The notes below the pieces were generated by a model. That model searched no databases. It was not told where the DNA came from and saw only the letters and a program-made list of their open reading frames with translations. A program made the position numbers and the translations under genes. Below are positions 46,120 through 54,382 of a DNA stretch of 64,000 nt, piece after piece; the stretch's first letter is position 1, and every line of letters starts with the position of its first letter. This DNA is from Methylobacterium sp. SyP6R (GTDB taxonomy: Bacteria > Pseudomonadota > Alphaproteobacteria > Rhizobiales > Beijerinckiaceae): the NCBI RefSeq assembly GCF_019216885.1, contig NZ_JAAQRC020000001.1, positions 124,001-188,000 on the forward strand, given 5' to 3'.

Positions 46120-46462
46120 GCCCTCTCGTTTGCTTGAGCAATAGCGCTCAGAGCATTTAAGGTCTTGGGCCGTCGACAGGGCGACGGAAGGACCCGCTTG
46201 CGCGGGGGCCGGGCCAACCGCACCGACCTAACCTGTTTCAGACGAGGCATCGTGCTTGATGCAGCGTCGCCCTGCAACTGCTGAACGTCGGCTCGCACAT
46301 AGAGTGAGCCGAAAGCCGACAGGCAGGAAACCACCCAACGCAGTCGTTGACCCCTGCCGCGTCAACGGCCTGGAAGCGGACCTTCCCGGGGGCCGCAACG
46401 GGTCGAAAGCAGCCCCCCGCACAGCCAAGCTGTTTCGGTTTCGATCCTCCGGTAACGCCGGC
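46120..46462. other. Intergenic region without a supportable gene
   Basis: 343 bp between the VOC gene start and the chemoreceptor stop. It contains short inverted segments (for example CCGCTTGCGCGGG) but no convincing terminator, RNA or ORF. Confidence 0.45.
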
Positions 46463-48043
46463 TCACGCCGCCTTCACCGCCGCCAGGAACCCGCCGACCT
46501 CGCGGGTCAGGCCGTCGGAGTGGCGCGCGAGGACGAGCGCGGCGTCGAGGACCTGGCCAGCGGTCTCGCCGGTTTCGCCGGCCTCCCGGCGCAGCGCGCC
46601 CAGGGTCTCGGTGACGTGGCCGGTCCCTTCGGCCGCCTCGCCGACGCTGCGGGCGATCTCCCGGGTGGCCGCGCCCTGCTCCTCCATCGCGACGGCGACG
46701 GACGCCGCGGAGGCCGACATCTCGCCGATCACCCGGCCGATGCGCTGGATGTCGGCGACGGCCGCCCGGGTCGCGGCCTGGATCGCCTCGATGGTGGCGT
46801 TGAGCGCCAGGAGGTTCGTCTGGCCGGCGATGCCGGCGATGACCGCGACCACCCGGTCGATGCGCTCGGCGGCCTGCGCCAGCGCACCCACCGTGGCGTC
46901 GGTGCGGCGGGCATCCTCCACCGCCTGCCCGGCCATGCGCGAGGTCCGGGCGACCTGCTGCACGATCTCCTGGATCGCGGCCGTCATCTGCCCGCTCGCC
47001 GCCGCGACGGCCTGGACGTGGCCGGAGGTCCGCTGCGCCACGCCGGCCGCCGCGTCGGTGCGCCCGGCCCCGGCCTCGGCTCCCGCCGCCATCGCCCGGG
47101 CGGCGGCCTCCATGGTGTCGGCGGCCCCGGCGAGGTCGCGGGAGAGGTCCCCGACCTTGGCCTCGAAATCCTGCGCGAGGCCGTCGACCAGGGCGGCGCG
47201 CCGGGCGGCCGCCGCGTTGCGCTCGCTCTCCCGCTCGGTCAGGCGCCGCATCTCGCCGGCGGAATCCTTGAAGACCTGAAGCGCCCGGGCGAGCGCGCCG
47301 ATCTCGTCCCGCCGCCCCGTGCCCTCCACCGCGACCGCGAGGTCGCCCGCCGCCAGCGCGTTCATCGCCCGCGCCATCCGGGCGAGCGGCCGGGCGATGC
47401 CCAGGACCGCGATGGCCGCGAGGGCCGAGAAGGCGAGGACGAGGCCGAGCCCGGCCAGCAGCGTCAGGCGCGTCTTGGTCGCGGCGGCGGCAGCCTCCGC
47501 CGCGTCCCGGGCCGCCGCCAGCGCGGCGAGCGTGCGCTGCACCCGCGCATCGATGGCGGCGGTCGCCTTGGCGCGCCGCCCGGCATCCTCCTGGGTCGAG
47601 AGCGCGAAGGCGACGTCGGTCATGCCCTGCTGGGCGTTCGCCACCACCTTGGCCGAGAAGGCGAGGTAGTCGGCGATGCCGGCGCGGGCCGCCTCGTCCT
47701 GCCGGCGCTCGTCGTCCCCCTCGGCGAGGGCGACGAGCCGCTCGGCCTCCGCGCCGGCCAGCGCCTCCGCCGCCCCGTGCTGCTTGGCGAGGGCCTGGCG
47801 CACCGCGTCGTCGCCCTCGATGATGACGCTCTTCTGGGCGATCGCCGCTTCCTCGACGGCATTCGCCACCCGCAGGGCCGCCACCGCCCGGCTGGTGCGG
47901 ATGTCGACGATCTCGCGCGTGGTCCGCCCCATGGCGTCGAGCCCGTCCCGGGCGAGCCCGACCAGCCCGAGGGCCACGATGAGGACCAGCCCCGCCGGCA
48001 GGGCCAGCTTGGCGATGAGCTTGAGATCGTTGAAGGCGCGCAT
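46463..48043 (-). CDS. Methyl-accepting chemotaxis protein with shortened signalling hairpin
   Basis: From ATG 48043 (CCGGAG at good spacing) the protein has 526 residues. It has a first transmembrane segment at about 13-31, a helical periplasmic sensor, a second transmembrane segment at about 184-205, a HAMP domain (GIARPLARMARAMNALAAGDLAV), and a coiled-coil signalling domain. The highly conserved hairpin tip is incomplete: [13 protein letters not shown] is followed directly by IQAATRAAVADIQRIG, without the [21 protein letters not shown] segment present in the two other chemoreceptors of this window. About 37 residues (111 bp) are missing in frame, at about 46784. The receptor may be unable to contact CheA/CheW normally. 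Confidence 0.9.
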   Translation of the reverse strand: MRAFNDLKLIAKLALPAGLVLIVALGLVGLARDGLDAMGRTTREIVDIRTSRAVAALRVANAVEEAAIAQKSVIIEGDDAVRQALAKQHGAAEALAGAEAERLVALAEGDDERRQDEAARAGIADYLAFSAKVVANAQQGMTDVAFALSTQEDAGRRAKATAAIDARVQRTLAALAAARDAAEAAAAATKTRLTLLAGLGLVLAFSALAAIAVLGIARPLARMARAMNALAAGDLAVAVEGTGRRDEIGALARALQVFKDSAGEMRRLTERESERNAAAARRAALVDGLAQDFEAKVGDLSRDLAGAADTMEAAARAMAAGAEAGAGRTDAAAGVAQRTSGHVQAVAAASGQMTAAIQEIVQQVARTSRMAGQAVEDARRTDATVGALAQAAERIDRVVAVIAGIAGQTNLLALNATIEAIQAATRAAVADIQRIGRVIGEMSASAASVAVAMEEQGAATREIARSVGEAAEGTGHVTETLGALRREAGETGETAGQVLDAALVLARHSDGLTREVGGFLAAVKAA

Positions 48044-48587
48044 GGGCGATCTCCGGCATGGGGAGGCCCGGGCCCGCACGGCCGCACCGTCCCATCGGAC
48101 AATGATGACGCCAGGTAGTCGTTGCCACGTTAAGAAAATGTTACAATATCACATCGCCTCGATGCGGATCACGACGATCGATTACAGACCGATGCTTTGC
48201 CTGTTTGTCGGACCACACGGCACATGCACGATAATTCTACTTTGATAGAGAACGCGCCAGCGGCGGATTGCAGGGTCGATGGATGGGTCGCCGGCCGGTC
48301 GGGGCACCGTTGCAGCCGACCGGAAGCGGCGCGACCGTTCGCGAAACGGAATCGACGTGAACCTTTTCCTCGTCCCGGGACGGCCTCGTGCCGGCGGAAT
48401 GAAGCTGAACCCTGCGCGCGCTCCGGCACGCATGTCGAGCCGGTACGGTCACGCCCCCTGGTTCCAGCCGGCAAAGCTCTCTGAGGCCTGCGAAAGTCGG
48501 CCTGCCGCGTGGTCATTGGCGGTCGCCAAGGCGGATGGAACGCGGTAGATCTGTCCGCAACCAGTCAGAAACGGGGGTATTCAGGCG
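48044..48587. other. Intergenic region upstream of the chemoreceptor
   Basis: About 540 bp. The A+T-rich patch at 48125-48250 is the likely promoter area of the minus-strand chemoreceptor. Several short overlapping ORFs on both strands look like chance frames. I see no RNA gene or strong hairpin. Confidence 0.45.
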
Positions 48588-48758
48588 ATGAGCGAATCCA
48601 CCGACCGGTTCAAGCGCGCGCCCAAGCGCAAGGCCGCGCAGGCGCGCACCCTCACGGTGTCGCCGGAGGCCAAGGCGGCCTACGAGAAGCTGATCCGCGA
48701 GAAGGAGGAGCGCGAGGCCTACGCCCGCAACCTCCCCGCCGACCAGAGACCGCGCTGA
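48588..48758 (+). CDS. Small basic/charged hypothetical protein (56 aa)
   Basis: ATG 48588 to TGA 48758 encodes a 56-residue, strongly charged protein: basic at the N-terminus (RFKRAPKRKAAQAR) and helical with alternating Glu/Lys afterwards (EAKAAYEKLIREKEEREAYAR). The reading frame has the G+C-rich third positions expected of real genes here. It ends 10 bp before the stop of der on the opposite strand. No family is recognised. The basic start followed by a charged helix could suit a nucleic-acid or ribosome associated protein, but that is speculation. Confidence 0.55.
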   Translation: MSESTDRFKRAPKRKAAQARTLTVSPEAKAAYEKLIREKEEREAYARNLPADQRPR

Positions 48759-48768
48759 CCCGCGCGCC

Positions 48769-50115
48769 CTACTCGCTCTTGTCGAACGGGTTCTTCGAGG
48801 TCCGGAGCGACAGGCGGATCGGCACGCCCGGCAGCTCGAAGGCCTCGCGCAGGCTGTTGACGAGGTAGCGGGTGTAGGATTTCGGCAGCGCGTCGAGCTG
48901 GTTGCCGAACAAGGCGAAGTGCGGCGGGCGCGACTTCACCTGGGTGGCGTAGCGGATCTTGACCCGCCGGCCGGACACGGCCGGGGGCGGATTGGCCTGC
49001 GTCGCCTCGCTCAGCCACTGGTTGATCTTGGCGGTCGAGATCCGGCGGTTCCACACCTCGGCGGTGGAGGTGACCGCGTGCATCAGCCGGTCGATGCCCT
49101 CGCCGGCCAGCCCCGAGAGCGGCACCACCGGGGCACCGCGCACCTGCGGCAGCAGGCGGGTCGCCTTCTCCTTGAGGTCCTTCAGGAGGCCCGGCTGGTC
49201 GGCGACGAGGTCCCACTTGTTGAGACCCATCACGAGGGCGCGCCCCTCCGACTCGACGAGATCGACGATGGTCAGGTCCTGCTTCTCGAACGGGATCGTG
49301 GCGTCGAGGAGCACCACCACGACCTCGGCGAAGCGCACGGCGCGCAACCCGTCCGAGACCGCGAGCTTCTCCAGCTTGTCGTCGATCCGGGCGCGGCGGC
49401 GCATGCCGGCGGTGTCGTGCAGCTTGATCCGCCGGCCGCGCCACTCCCAGTCGAGCGAGATCGAATCGCGGGTGATGCCGGCCTCGGGGCCGACGAGCAG
49501 CCGGTCCTCGCCGAGCATCCGGTTGATCAGCGTCGACTTGCCGGCATTCGGGCGGCCGACGATCGCGACCTTAAGCGGCTTGCCCTCGCCCCCTTCCTCG
49601 TCATCGTCGTCGTCCTGCTCCGGCAGCACGGCTTCCAGCGCGTCGAGGAGGTCGCCCATGCCCTCGCCGTGCTCGGCCGAGAGCGGGACGGGATCACCGA
49701 GGCCGAGCGCGAAGGCCTCGTAGGCGCCGGCCATGCCGGCCCCGCCCTCGGCCTTGTTGGCGAGCAGGATGACGGGCTTGTCGGCCCGGCGGACCAGTTC
49801 GGCGAAGGGCTGGTCGGCCGGCAGCAGGCCGGCGCGGGCATCGATCACGAACAGGACCGCGTCGGCCTCGGCGATGGCGGCCTCGGTCTGGGCGCGCATC
49901 CGGCCGGCGAGCGAATCGGCCTCGGCCTCCTCGAGCCCCGCGGTGTCGAGGATGCGGAAGCGCAGGTGGCCGAGGCGCACCTCGCCCTCGCGCCGGTCGC
50001 GGGTCACGCCCGGCCGGTCGTCGACGAGGGCGAGCTTGCGGCCCACCAGACGGTTGAACAGCGTCGACTTGCCGACGTTGGGACGCCCGACGATCGCGAC
50101 GATGGGCATCGACAT
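48769..50115 (-). CDS. der: Ribosome-assembly GTPase Der (EngA)
   Basis: Der is an essential GTPase in 50S subunit maturation with two tandem G domains and a KH-like domain. Domain 1 has [14 protein letters not shown] and DTAGLEEAE. The acidic linker ([11 protein letters not shown]) is followed by domain 2 with [27 protein letters not shown] and NKWD. The C-terminal KH part contains [29 protein letters not shown]. The length of 448 residues is typical. It lies 101 bp downstream of the TPR membrane protein gene, the usual neighbour. Confidence 0.96.
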   Translation of the reverse strand: MSMPIVAIVGRPNVGKSTLFNRLVGRKLALVDDRPGVTRDRREGEVRLGHLRFRILDTAGLEEAEADSLAGRMRAQTEAAIAEADAVLFVIDARAGLLPADQPFAELVRRADKPVILLANKAEGGAGMAGAYEAFALGLGDPVPLSAEHGEGMGDLLDALEAVLPEQDDDDDEEGGEGKPLKVAIVGRPNAGKSTLINRMLGEDRLLVGPEAGITRDSISLDWEWRGRRIKLHDTAGMRRRARIDDKLEKLAVSDGLRAVRFAEVVVVLLDATIPFEKQDLTIVDLVESEGRALVMGLNKWDLVADQPGLLKDLKEKATRLLPQVRGAPVVPLSGLAGEGIDRLMHAVTSTAEVWNRRISTAKINQWLSEATQANPPPAVSGRRVKIRYATQVKSRPPHFALFGNQLDALPKSYTRYLVNSLREAFELPGVPIRLSLRTSKNPFDKSE

Positions 50116-50216
50116 GGAGGTCTTCCTAAAAAATAGCAGCGGGCGGGCACGCCGCGAGGCGCGCCGCCCTGTCGAGATGATGATGCGGGACGCAAACGCC
50201 CCGCGCTATGGGGTTT

Positions 50217-51005
50217 TTAGCGCGTCGCCGCGGGTGCAGGGGCCTCTTGGGCGGGGGCCTCTTGGGCAGGTGCCTCTTGGGCGGGAGCGGGCGCGTCGGT
50301 GACGACCGGCGGCGGGGGCGCCGCCGGGGCCGGGGCTGCCGCCGCGGTCACCTGCACGGGACCGCCGGCCACCAGGCCGACATAGATCTCGAGCCGCTGG
50401 CGCAGGCCCGCCGGGGTCTCGCGGTCGGCGGCGATCTGGTCGAACCAGCGGCCGGCCCCCTCGAAGTCGCCCTTCTTGAGCGCCACGAGGCCCAGCGTCT
50501 CGCGGGCGGTGTGGCGGAAGGCGTTCGCCGGCGCGGCGAGGCTCTGGAGCGTGTTGAGCGCGGTCGCATCGTCCTTGTCGACGAGGAGCAGCGCCCCGCG
50601 CAGGCGGGCGAGGTCGCGCAGGGACTGGCCGACGGAGGTGTCGTCGGCGATCGCCGCATAGGCCTTGGCGCCGGCCGCCGGATCGGCCTTGCCGGCCTCG
50701 GCCGCGGCGCGCAGGCGCGCCAGCAGGCGGTAACCGAACGGCGCCTCGGCGGCGACGCCCGCGAAGGCCTTCTCGGCATCCTCCGGCGTCCCGTCCTTGG
50801 CGCGGCGAAGCGCCTCCTCGAAGCGCTGGCTCGCGGCCTCCGCCTGCTGTCCTTGCGCGTGCTGCCAGTAGCGCCAGCCGCCGACGCCCAGCACCACCAG
50901 CACCGCGAGACCGATGAACACGCCGCTGTAGCGCGACCAGATCTGGGTCAGGCGGTCGCGCCGGTACTCGTCGTTGACCTCGCGGATGAACTCGTTCTCG
51001 CTCAT
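50217..51005 (-). CDS. YfgM/TPR-like membrane-anchored protein
   Basis: The 262-residue protein starts with EFIREVNDEYRRDRLTQIWSRYSGVFIGLAVLVVLGVGGWRYW. This is the N-terminal motif of the YfgM-like (TPR_21 / DUF2133) family, with one transmembrane helix at about residues 29-45 and a periplasmic TPR domain to about residue 215. In E. coli YfgM is an ancillary SecYEG and chaperone partner encoded next to bamB-der; der follows here too. The C-terminus is a Pro/Ala/Glu-rich tail with three QEAPA-type pentapeptides encoded by 15-bp repeats. Confidence 0.85.
   Translation of the reverse strand: MSENEFIREVNDEYRRDRLTQIWSRYSGVFIGLAVLVVLGVGGWRYWQHAQGQQAEAASQRFEEALRRAKDGTPEDAEKAFAGVAAEAPFGYRLLARLRAAAEAGKADPAAGAKAYAAIADDTSVGQSLRDLARLRGALLLVDKDDATALNTLQSLAAPANAFRHTARETLGLVALKKGDFEGAGRWFDQIAADRETPAGLRQRLEIYVGLVAGGPVQVTAAAAPAPAAPPPPVVTDAPAPAQEAPAQEAPAQEAPAPAATR
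50241..50285. repeat. 15-bp tandem repeat (three units) in the YfgM-like C-terminus
   Basis: Units GGCCTCTTGGGCGGG, GGCCTCTTGGGCAGG and TGCCTCTTGGGCGGG are in frame and encode the APAQE-like pentapeptides of the tail. Confidence 0.85.
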
Positions 51006-51121
51006 GATCTTCTATGGCTCGCCGCCACCTGAGGAACCGGTGGGCTCTTCGCCGCGACCGTGCGACAGGGCCGGTCGCGTAGCACAGTCCCGGCGGGAAG
51101 TCAGGCCCGGTCGGGAATTGC

Positions 51122-51715
51122 TCAGGCCTGGCCCGGCCACACCGCGACGCCGATGAGCCAGGGGTGCAGCACCCGCGCAAAGACGAACCAGGCGGCAATG
51201 CCGATCACCACCGCGAGCGCGTCGTTGCGCCAGCCCGCCTGCGCGACGACGGGACCGCCATGCGGCTTCACCTCGTCGCGACGCTTGGCGCTGATCCGCG
51301 CCATCACCGCCCAGGCCAGGATCGTCCCGAACAGGATCATCGAGCCGAGATCGCCGTTGGCGAGAAGATGCGCGGTGGCCCAGATCTTCACGCCGAGCAG
51401 CATCGGGTGCTTCGCCTTCGTCTTGATCCGCCCCGGCAGGTAGGCGGCGACGAAGCTGATGAAGGCGAAGAGCACCAGCAGCAGGGCGAGGTGCCGGGTC
51501 CAGACCGGGGGCGACCACACCTCGATCATGCCGTGCGCCCGGTACTGGCCGTAGCCGTAGCCCAGCAGCACGAGGCCGGCGAGCGCCAGGACCGAGTAGC
51601 CGATCTTGTAGGGGCCCTCCCCCACCCGGGCGATCAGGGCGGCGCGGGGGCTGCGCGCCATCGTGAAGGCGTGGGTGCCGAGGAACAGCACGAGGCCGGC
51701 GATCAGGAGGAGCAT
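51122..51715 (-). CDS. NnrU-family integral membrane protein
   Basis: From ATG 51715 the product is 197 residues with five to six transmembrane helices, starting MLLLIAGLVLFLGTHAFTMARSPR, the NnrU signature. Later segments include VLALAGLVLLGYGYG, LALLLVLFAFISFVAAYLPG and KHPMLLGVKIWATAHLLANGD. NnrU was named for a role near nitric oxide reductase in denitrifiers, but the family is widespread in alphaproteobacteria without denitrification. No nor or nir denitrification gene is seen here. It is divergent from the secreted protein at 51816 with a 100-bp shared promoter gap. Confidence 0.87.
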   Translation of the reverse strand: MLLLIAGLVLFLGTHAFTMARSPRAALIARVGEGPYKIGYSVLALAGLVLLGYGYGQYRAHGMIEVWSPPVWTRHLALLLVLFAFISFVAAYLPGRIKTKAKHPMLLGVKIWATAHLLANGDLGSMILFGTILAWAVMARISAKRRDEVKPHGGPVVAQAGWRNDALAVVIGIAAWFVFARVLHPWLIGVAVWPGQA

Positions 51716-51815
51716 CGGGGGAAAACCCTCACGAGAACGGCCGGACTCGGCGAAGACCGAAAGCAAGCCTCAAGCACTCTTGGGCAGGCTCGAAAGCGAA
51801 GTCCAGGGTCGCCGC

Positions 51816-52970
51816 ATGCTCCTCCGCCTCCTCCTCGCGTGTCTCTGCGTCGCGGCCACGCTGGGGCCGGCCGCCGCCGAGCCTCCCCTCTCGGCCCTGA
51901 CCCTGGTCGGTCCGCCCCGCCTCGTCTTCACGCCCAAGCGCGATGCCTGCGACGGGCACGACGTGCCGGACGCCCCCGCCCGGGCGTTCCGCGAGGCCGA
52001 GGGCGGGATCGTGCTGTTCGGGATGCATTATCGCAATCGCGCCTTGCGCGGCCGCGACTTCGACTCCTTGAAGCTCGATTGCACGGTGGTGCTCGATTCC
52101 GCCTTCAAGCCCGAGCCCGAGGCCTTCGACGACCGCAGCTGGATCACCGCCACCTGGACCGAGGACGGCAGGCGGGTCGAGGCGCTGCTGCACGAGGAAT
52201 ACCACGCCGACGAGCACAAACGCTGCCGCACCACGGGGACCTTGGCCTGCTGGTACAACGCGGTGCTCGCCGCCCGCTCGAGCGATGGCGGGCACAGCTT
52301 CAGCCGCACCACGCCGCCGACGGTGGTGGCGGCGGCCCCCTTCCGCCAGGAGGTCGAGCAGGGCCGCCACCGCGGCTTCTTCAACCCGTCGAACATCTTT
52401 TCCGACGGCCGCCTCCGCTACTTCTATGCGTCCACCACCGGCTGGACCGGCCAGCCCTTCGGCGTCTGCCTGTTCCGCAGCGACGACGTGACCGATCCCG
52501 CCCGCTGGCGTGCCTTCGACGGCAAGGCGTTCACCGCCCGCTTCCCCAACCCCTACCTGAAGGGCGCGACGGCGACCGGTCCCTGCGTCCCGGTGGCACC
52601 GTTCCCGGCCCCGGTCGGCTCGGTGAGCCGCCACCGCGGCACCGGCGCCTGGATCGCCGTGTTCCAGGCCGCCGCCGGCGGCGTCTTCCCCCGCTCCGGG
52701 ATCTACTGGAGCACGTCGCGCGATCTCCTCGCCTGGGACGCGCCGCGCCTGCTGATCGCCGGATCCACCCTCTACGACGATCCGTGCACGTCCGGCGGCG
52801 AGCTCGTCAGCTACCCCTCGCTGATCGATCCCGCCGCCCCCGGCCGCAACTTCGACACGGTGGGTGACACGGCGACGCTGTTCTACGTCACGCTCAAGAC
52901 CAAGGGCTGCGAGGTCACCTCGGAGCGCGACCTCGTGCGGCGGCCGGTCTCGATCAAGGTCTGGCCTTGA
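51816..52970 (+). CDS. Secreted protein, possible beta-propeller glycoside hydrolase fold
   Basis: The product from ATG 51816 has 384 residues with a clear signal peptide (MLLRLLLACLCVAATLGPAAA). The mature part is rich in aromatic and Asp residues and has repeated SxDGGxxF and WSxSxDLLxWDxPR phrases (ARSSDGGHSF, YWSTSRDLLAWDAPRLL). Such phrases are reminiscent of sialidase/arabinanase-type beta-propellers. Eight or more Cys residues suggest disulfides. No specific family can be named. The frame upstream of 51816 overlaps the opposite-strand NnrU gene and is not used. Confidence 0.7.
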   Translation: MLLRLLLACLCVAATLGPAAAEPPLSALTLVGPPRLVFTPKRDACDGHDVPDAPARAFREAEGGIVLFGMHYRNRALRGRDFDSLKLDCTVVLDSAFKPEPEAFDDRSWITATWTEDGRRVEALLHEEYHADEHKRCRTTGTLACWYNAVLAARSSDGGHSFSRTTPPTVVAAAPFRQEVEQGRHRGFFNPSNIFSDGRLRYFYASTTGWTGQPFGVCLFRSDDVTDPARWRAFDGKAFTARFPNPYLKGATATGPCVPVAPFPAPVGSVSRHRGTGAWIAVFQAAAGGVFPRSGIYWSTSRDLLAWDAPRLLIAGSTLYDDPCTSGGELVSYPSLIDPAAPGRNFDTVGDTATLFYVTLKTKGCEVTSERDLVRRPVSIKVWP

Positions 52971-53129
52971 GCGGATACGGACAAGAGACGAGACAGATAA
53001 ATAAAGACACAGTCAAAACGTCGACAAGCTCTGACAATATATGGGCAAGTCGAACAGACTACGAGACCACTGGCCCTCCGCCTCACGCTGCGTCATGATG
53101 CCGGCGGGGAAGCGCTCGGAGGAACGGCG

Positions 53130-53723
53130 ATGCGGTGGCGGATCCTGGCATGCGTGGCGGCCGTCTCGATCGCGGGCGTCGGCCCGTCCCGGGCGATGAG
53201 CCTCTCGGAGAGCGGCGATCAGGCCACCCTCGCCGGTGCGATCGTGCCCGGCGACGGCGAGGCCTTCGCCCGCTTCCTCGCCGGGCCGCACGCCCGTCCG
53301 CTGCGGGTCGTCTACCTCAACAGCGGCGGCGGCAAGGTGCTGGAGGGCATCGCCATCGGCCGGGCGATCCGCCGCGCCGGCCTCGTCACGGCGGTGGATG
53401 CGCAGGCGGCGCGGTGCGACAGCGCCTGCACGCTGATCTTCGCCGGGGGCGTGCGGCGCCACTACATCCACGGCGAGGACGTGTACGAGGGGATGTCGGG
53501 CCGCTCCGGCCTCGGCTTCCACACGGCGCACCGTCCGGGCAACCGGATCGAGGCGAACACGCTCAACCAGCGCGGCACCGACAACATGCGCCGGTTCTAC
53601 GGCGAGATGGGCCAGCCCGGCGCCGCGACGCTGGTCGACAAGGCCGCGTTCGACAGCCTCTACCGCCCGTCGGGCAGCACCGCCCTGACCCTCGGGATCG
53701 CCACGAGCCTGCAGGCGCCGTGA
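53130..53723 (+). CDS. Secreted ClpP-like (crotonase-fold) periplasmic protein
   Basis: The 197-residue product has a signal peptide (about residues 1-22, SRAMS) and then a domain like the COG3904 group of predicted periplasmic ClpP-like proteins. YLNSGGGKVLEGIAIGRAIR is the oxyanion-type GG, and CDSACTLIFAGGVRRHY is the nucleophile-type Ser between two Cys. A later HTAHRPG could supply a His. Proteolytic activity is not established for this group. It stands alone between short gaps. Confidence 0.75.
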   Translation: MRWRILACVAAVSIAGVGPSRAMSLSESGDQATLAGAIVPGDGEAFARFLAGPHARPLRVVYLNSGGGKVLEGIAIGRAIRRAGLVTAVDAQAARCDSACTLIFAGGVRRHYIHGEDVYEGMSGRSGLGFHTAHRPGNRIEANTLNQRGTDNMRRFYGEMGQPGAATLVDKAAFDSLYRPSGSTALTLGIATSLQAP

Positions 53724-53789
53724 TCGGCTTCTTCGACGGGATCGTCAGGAGAGCGTGGCGAGCCTCGGGCCGATGACGGGCGCGACGGC

Positions 53790-54212
53790 TCACCCCCGCC
53801 AGGTGAGCAGGTAGGCGCCAACCACCACCAGCCCGACCCCGAGCCAGTTCACCCCCGACAGCCGCTCGCCGAGCAGCGTCGCGCCCAACACGGCCACCAG
53901 CACGATCGACAGCTTGTTGAGGGTCGCGACCTGCGCCGCCCCGCCGACCTTGAGGGCGCGGAAGTAGCAGGCCCAGGAGCCGGCGGTGGCGAGCCCCGAC
54001 AGGCCGAGCAGGCCGAGGTTGCGCCCGGTGAGCGCCCGCAGGGCCTGCCACTGGCCGGTGGCGAGGCAGAGTGTCCCGAGCGCCAGCAGGATCACCACCG
54101 AGCGCAGGAAGGCGGCGGCGTCCGATTCCGCCCCGGCGCTGCCGGCCCGGGCCAGCACGGCCGTGATGGCGGTGAACACGGCCGAGACCAGCGCCCAGAT
54201 CTGCCAGGACAT
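53790..54212 (-). CDS. Single-domain EamA/DMT transporter
   Basis: The 140-residue protein contains one EamA repeat with four to five transmembrane helices (MSWQIWALVSAVFTAITAVLARAG, SVVILLALGTLCLATGQ, LGLLGLSGLATAGSWACYFRALK, LSIVLVAVLGATLLGERL, GVGLVVVGAYLL). Half-size members must work as dimers. Substrate unknown. It converges on the ClpP-like gene (66-bp gap) and lies 170 bp from the divergent bicupin gene. Confidence 0.88.
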   Translation of the reverse strand: MSWQIWALVSAVFTAITAVLARAGSAGAESDAAAFLRSVVILLALGTLCLATGQWQALRALTGRNLGLLGLSGLATAGSWACYFRALKVGGAAQVATLNKLSIVLVAVLGATLLGERLSGVNWLGVGLVVVGAYLLTWRG

Positions 54213-54382
54213 CCCGCGACCCCTCTTTCCCGCTTTTGCCCATCTCGGGCGGCATCATGAATGGCCGGCATGCGCGGATGCCGACAATGCGTTTCACTGG
54301 CGCACCGCCCTGCTCCAGCTTGCCGCGCCAAGGCCCGACGGAGCCCGACGGCCCGAGGCCGGCACGCATGGGGGAACGCATC

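Noticed and set aside
48169..48548. Cluster of small ORFs on both strands upstream of the 46463 chemoreceptor
   Set aside because: They overlap one another in several frames with no supporting ribosome site or domain; treated as chance frames.
51122..51715. NnrU as evidence for denitrification
   Set aside because: No nitric oxide or nitrous oxide reductase gene is present and the family is widespread in non-denitrifiers; the nitrate genes here are assimilatory.
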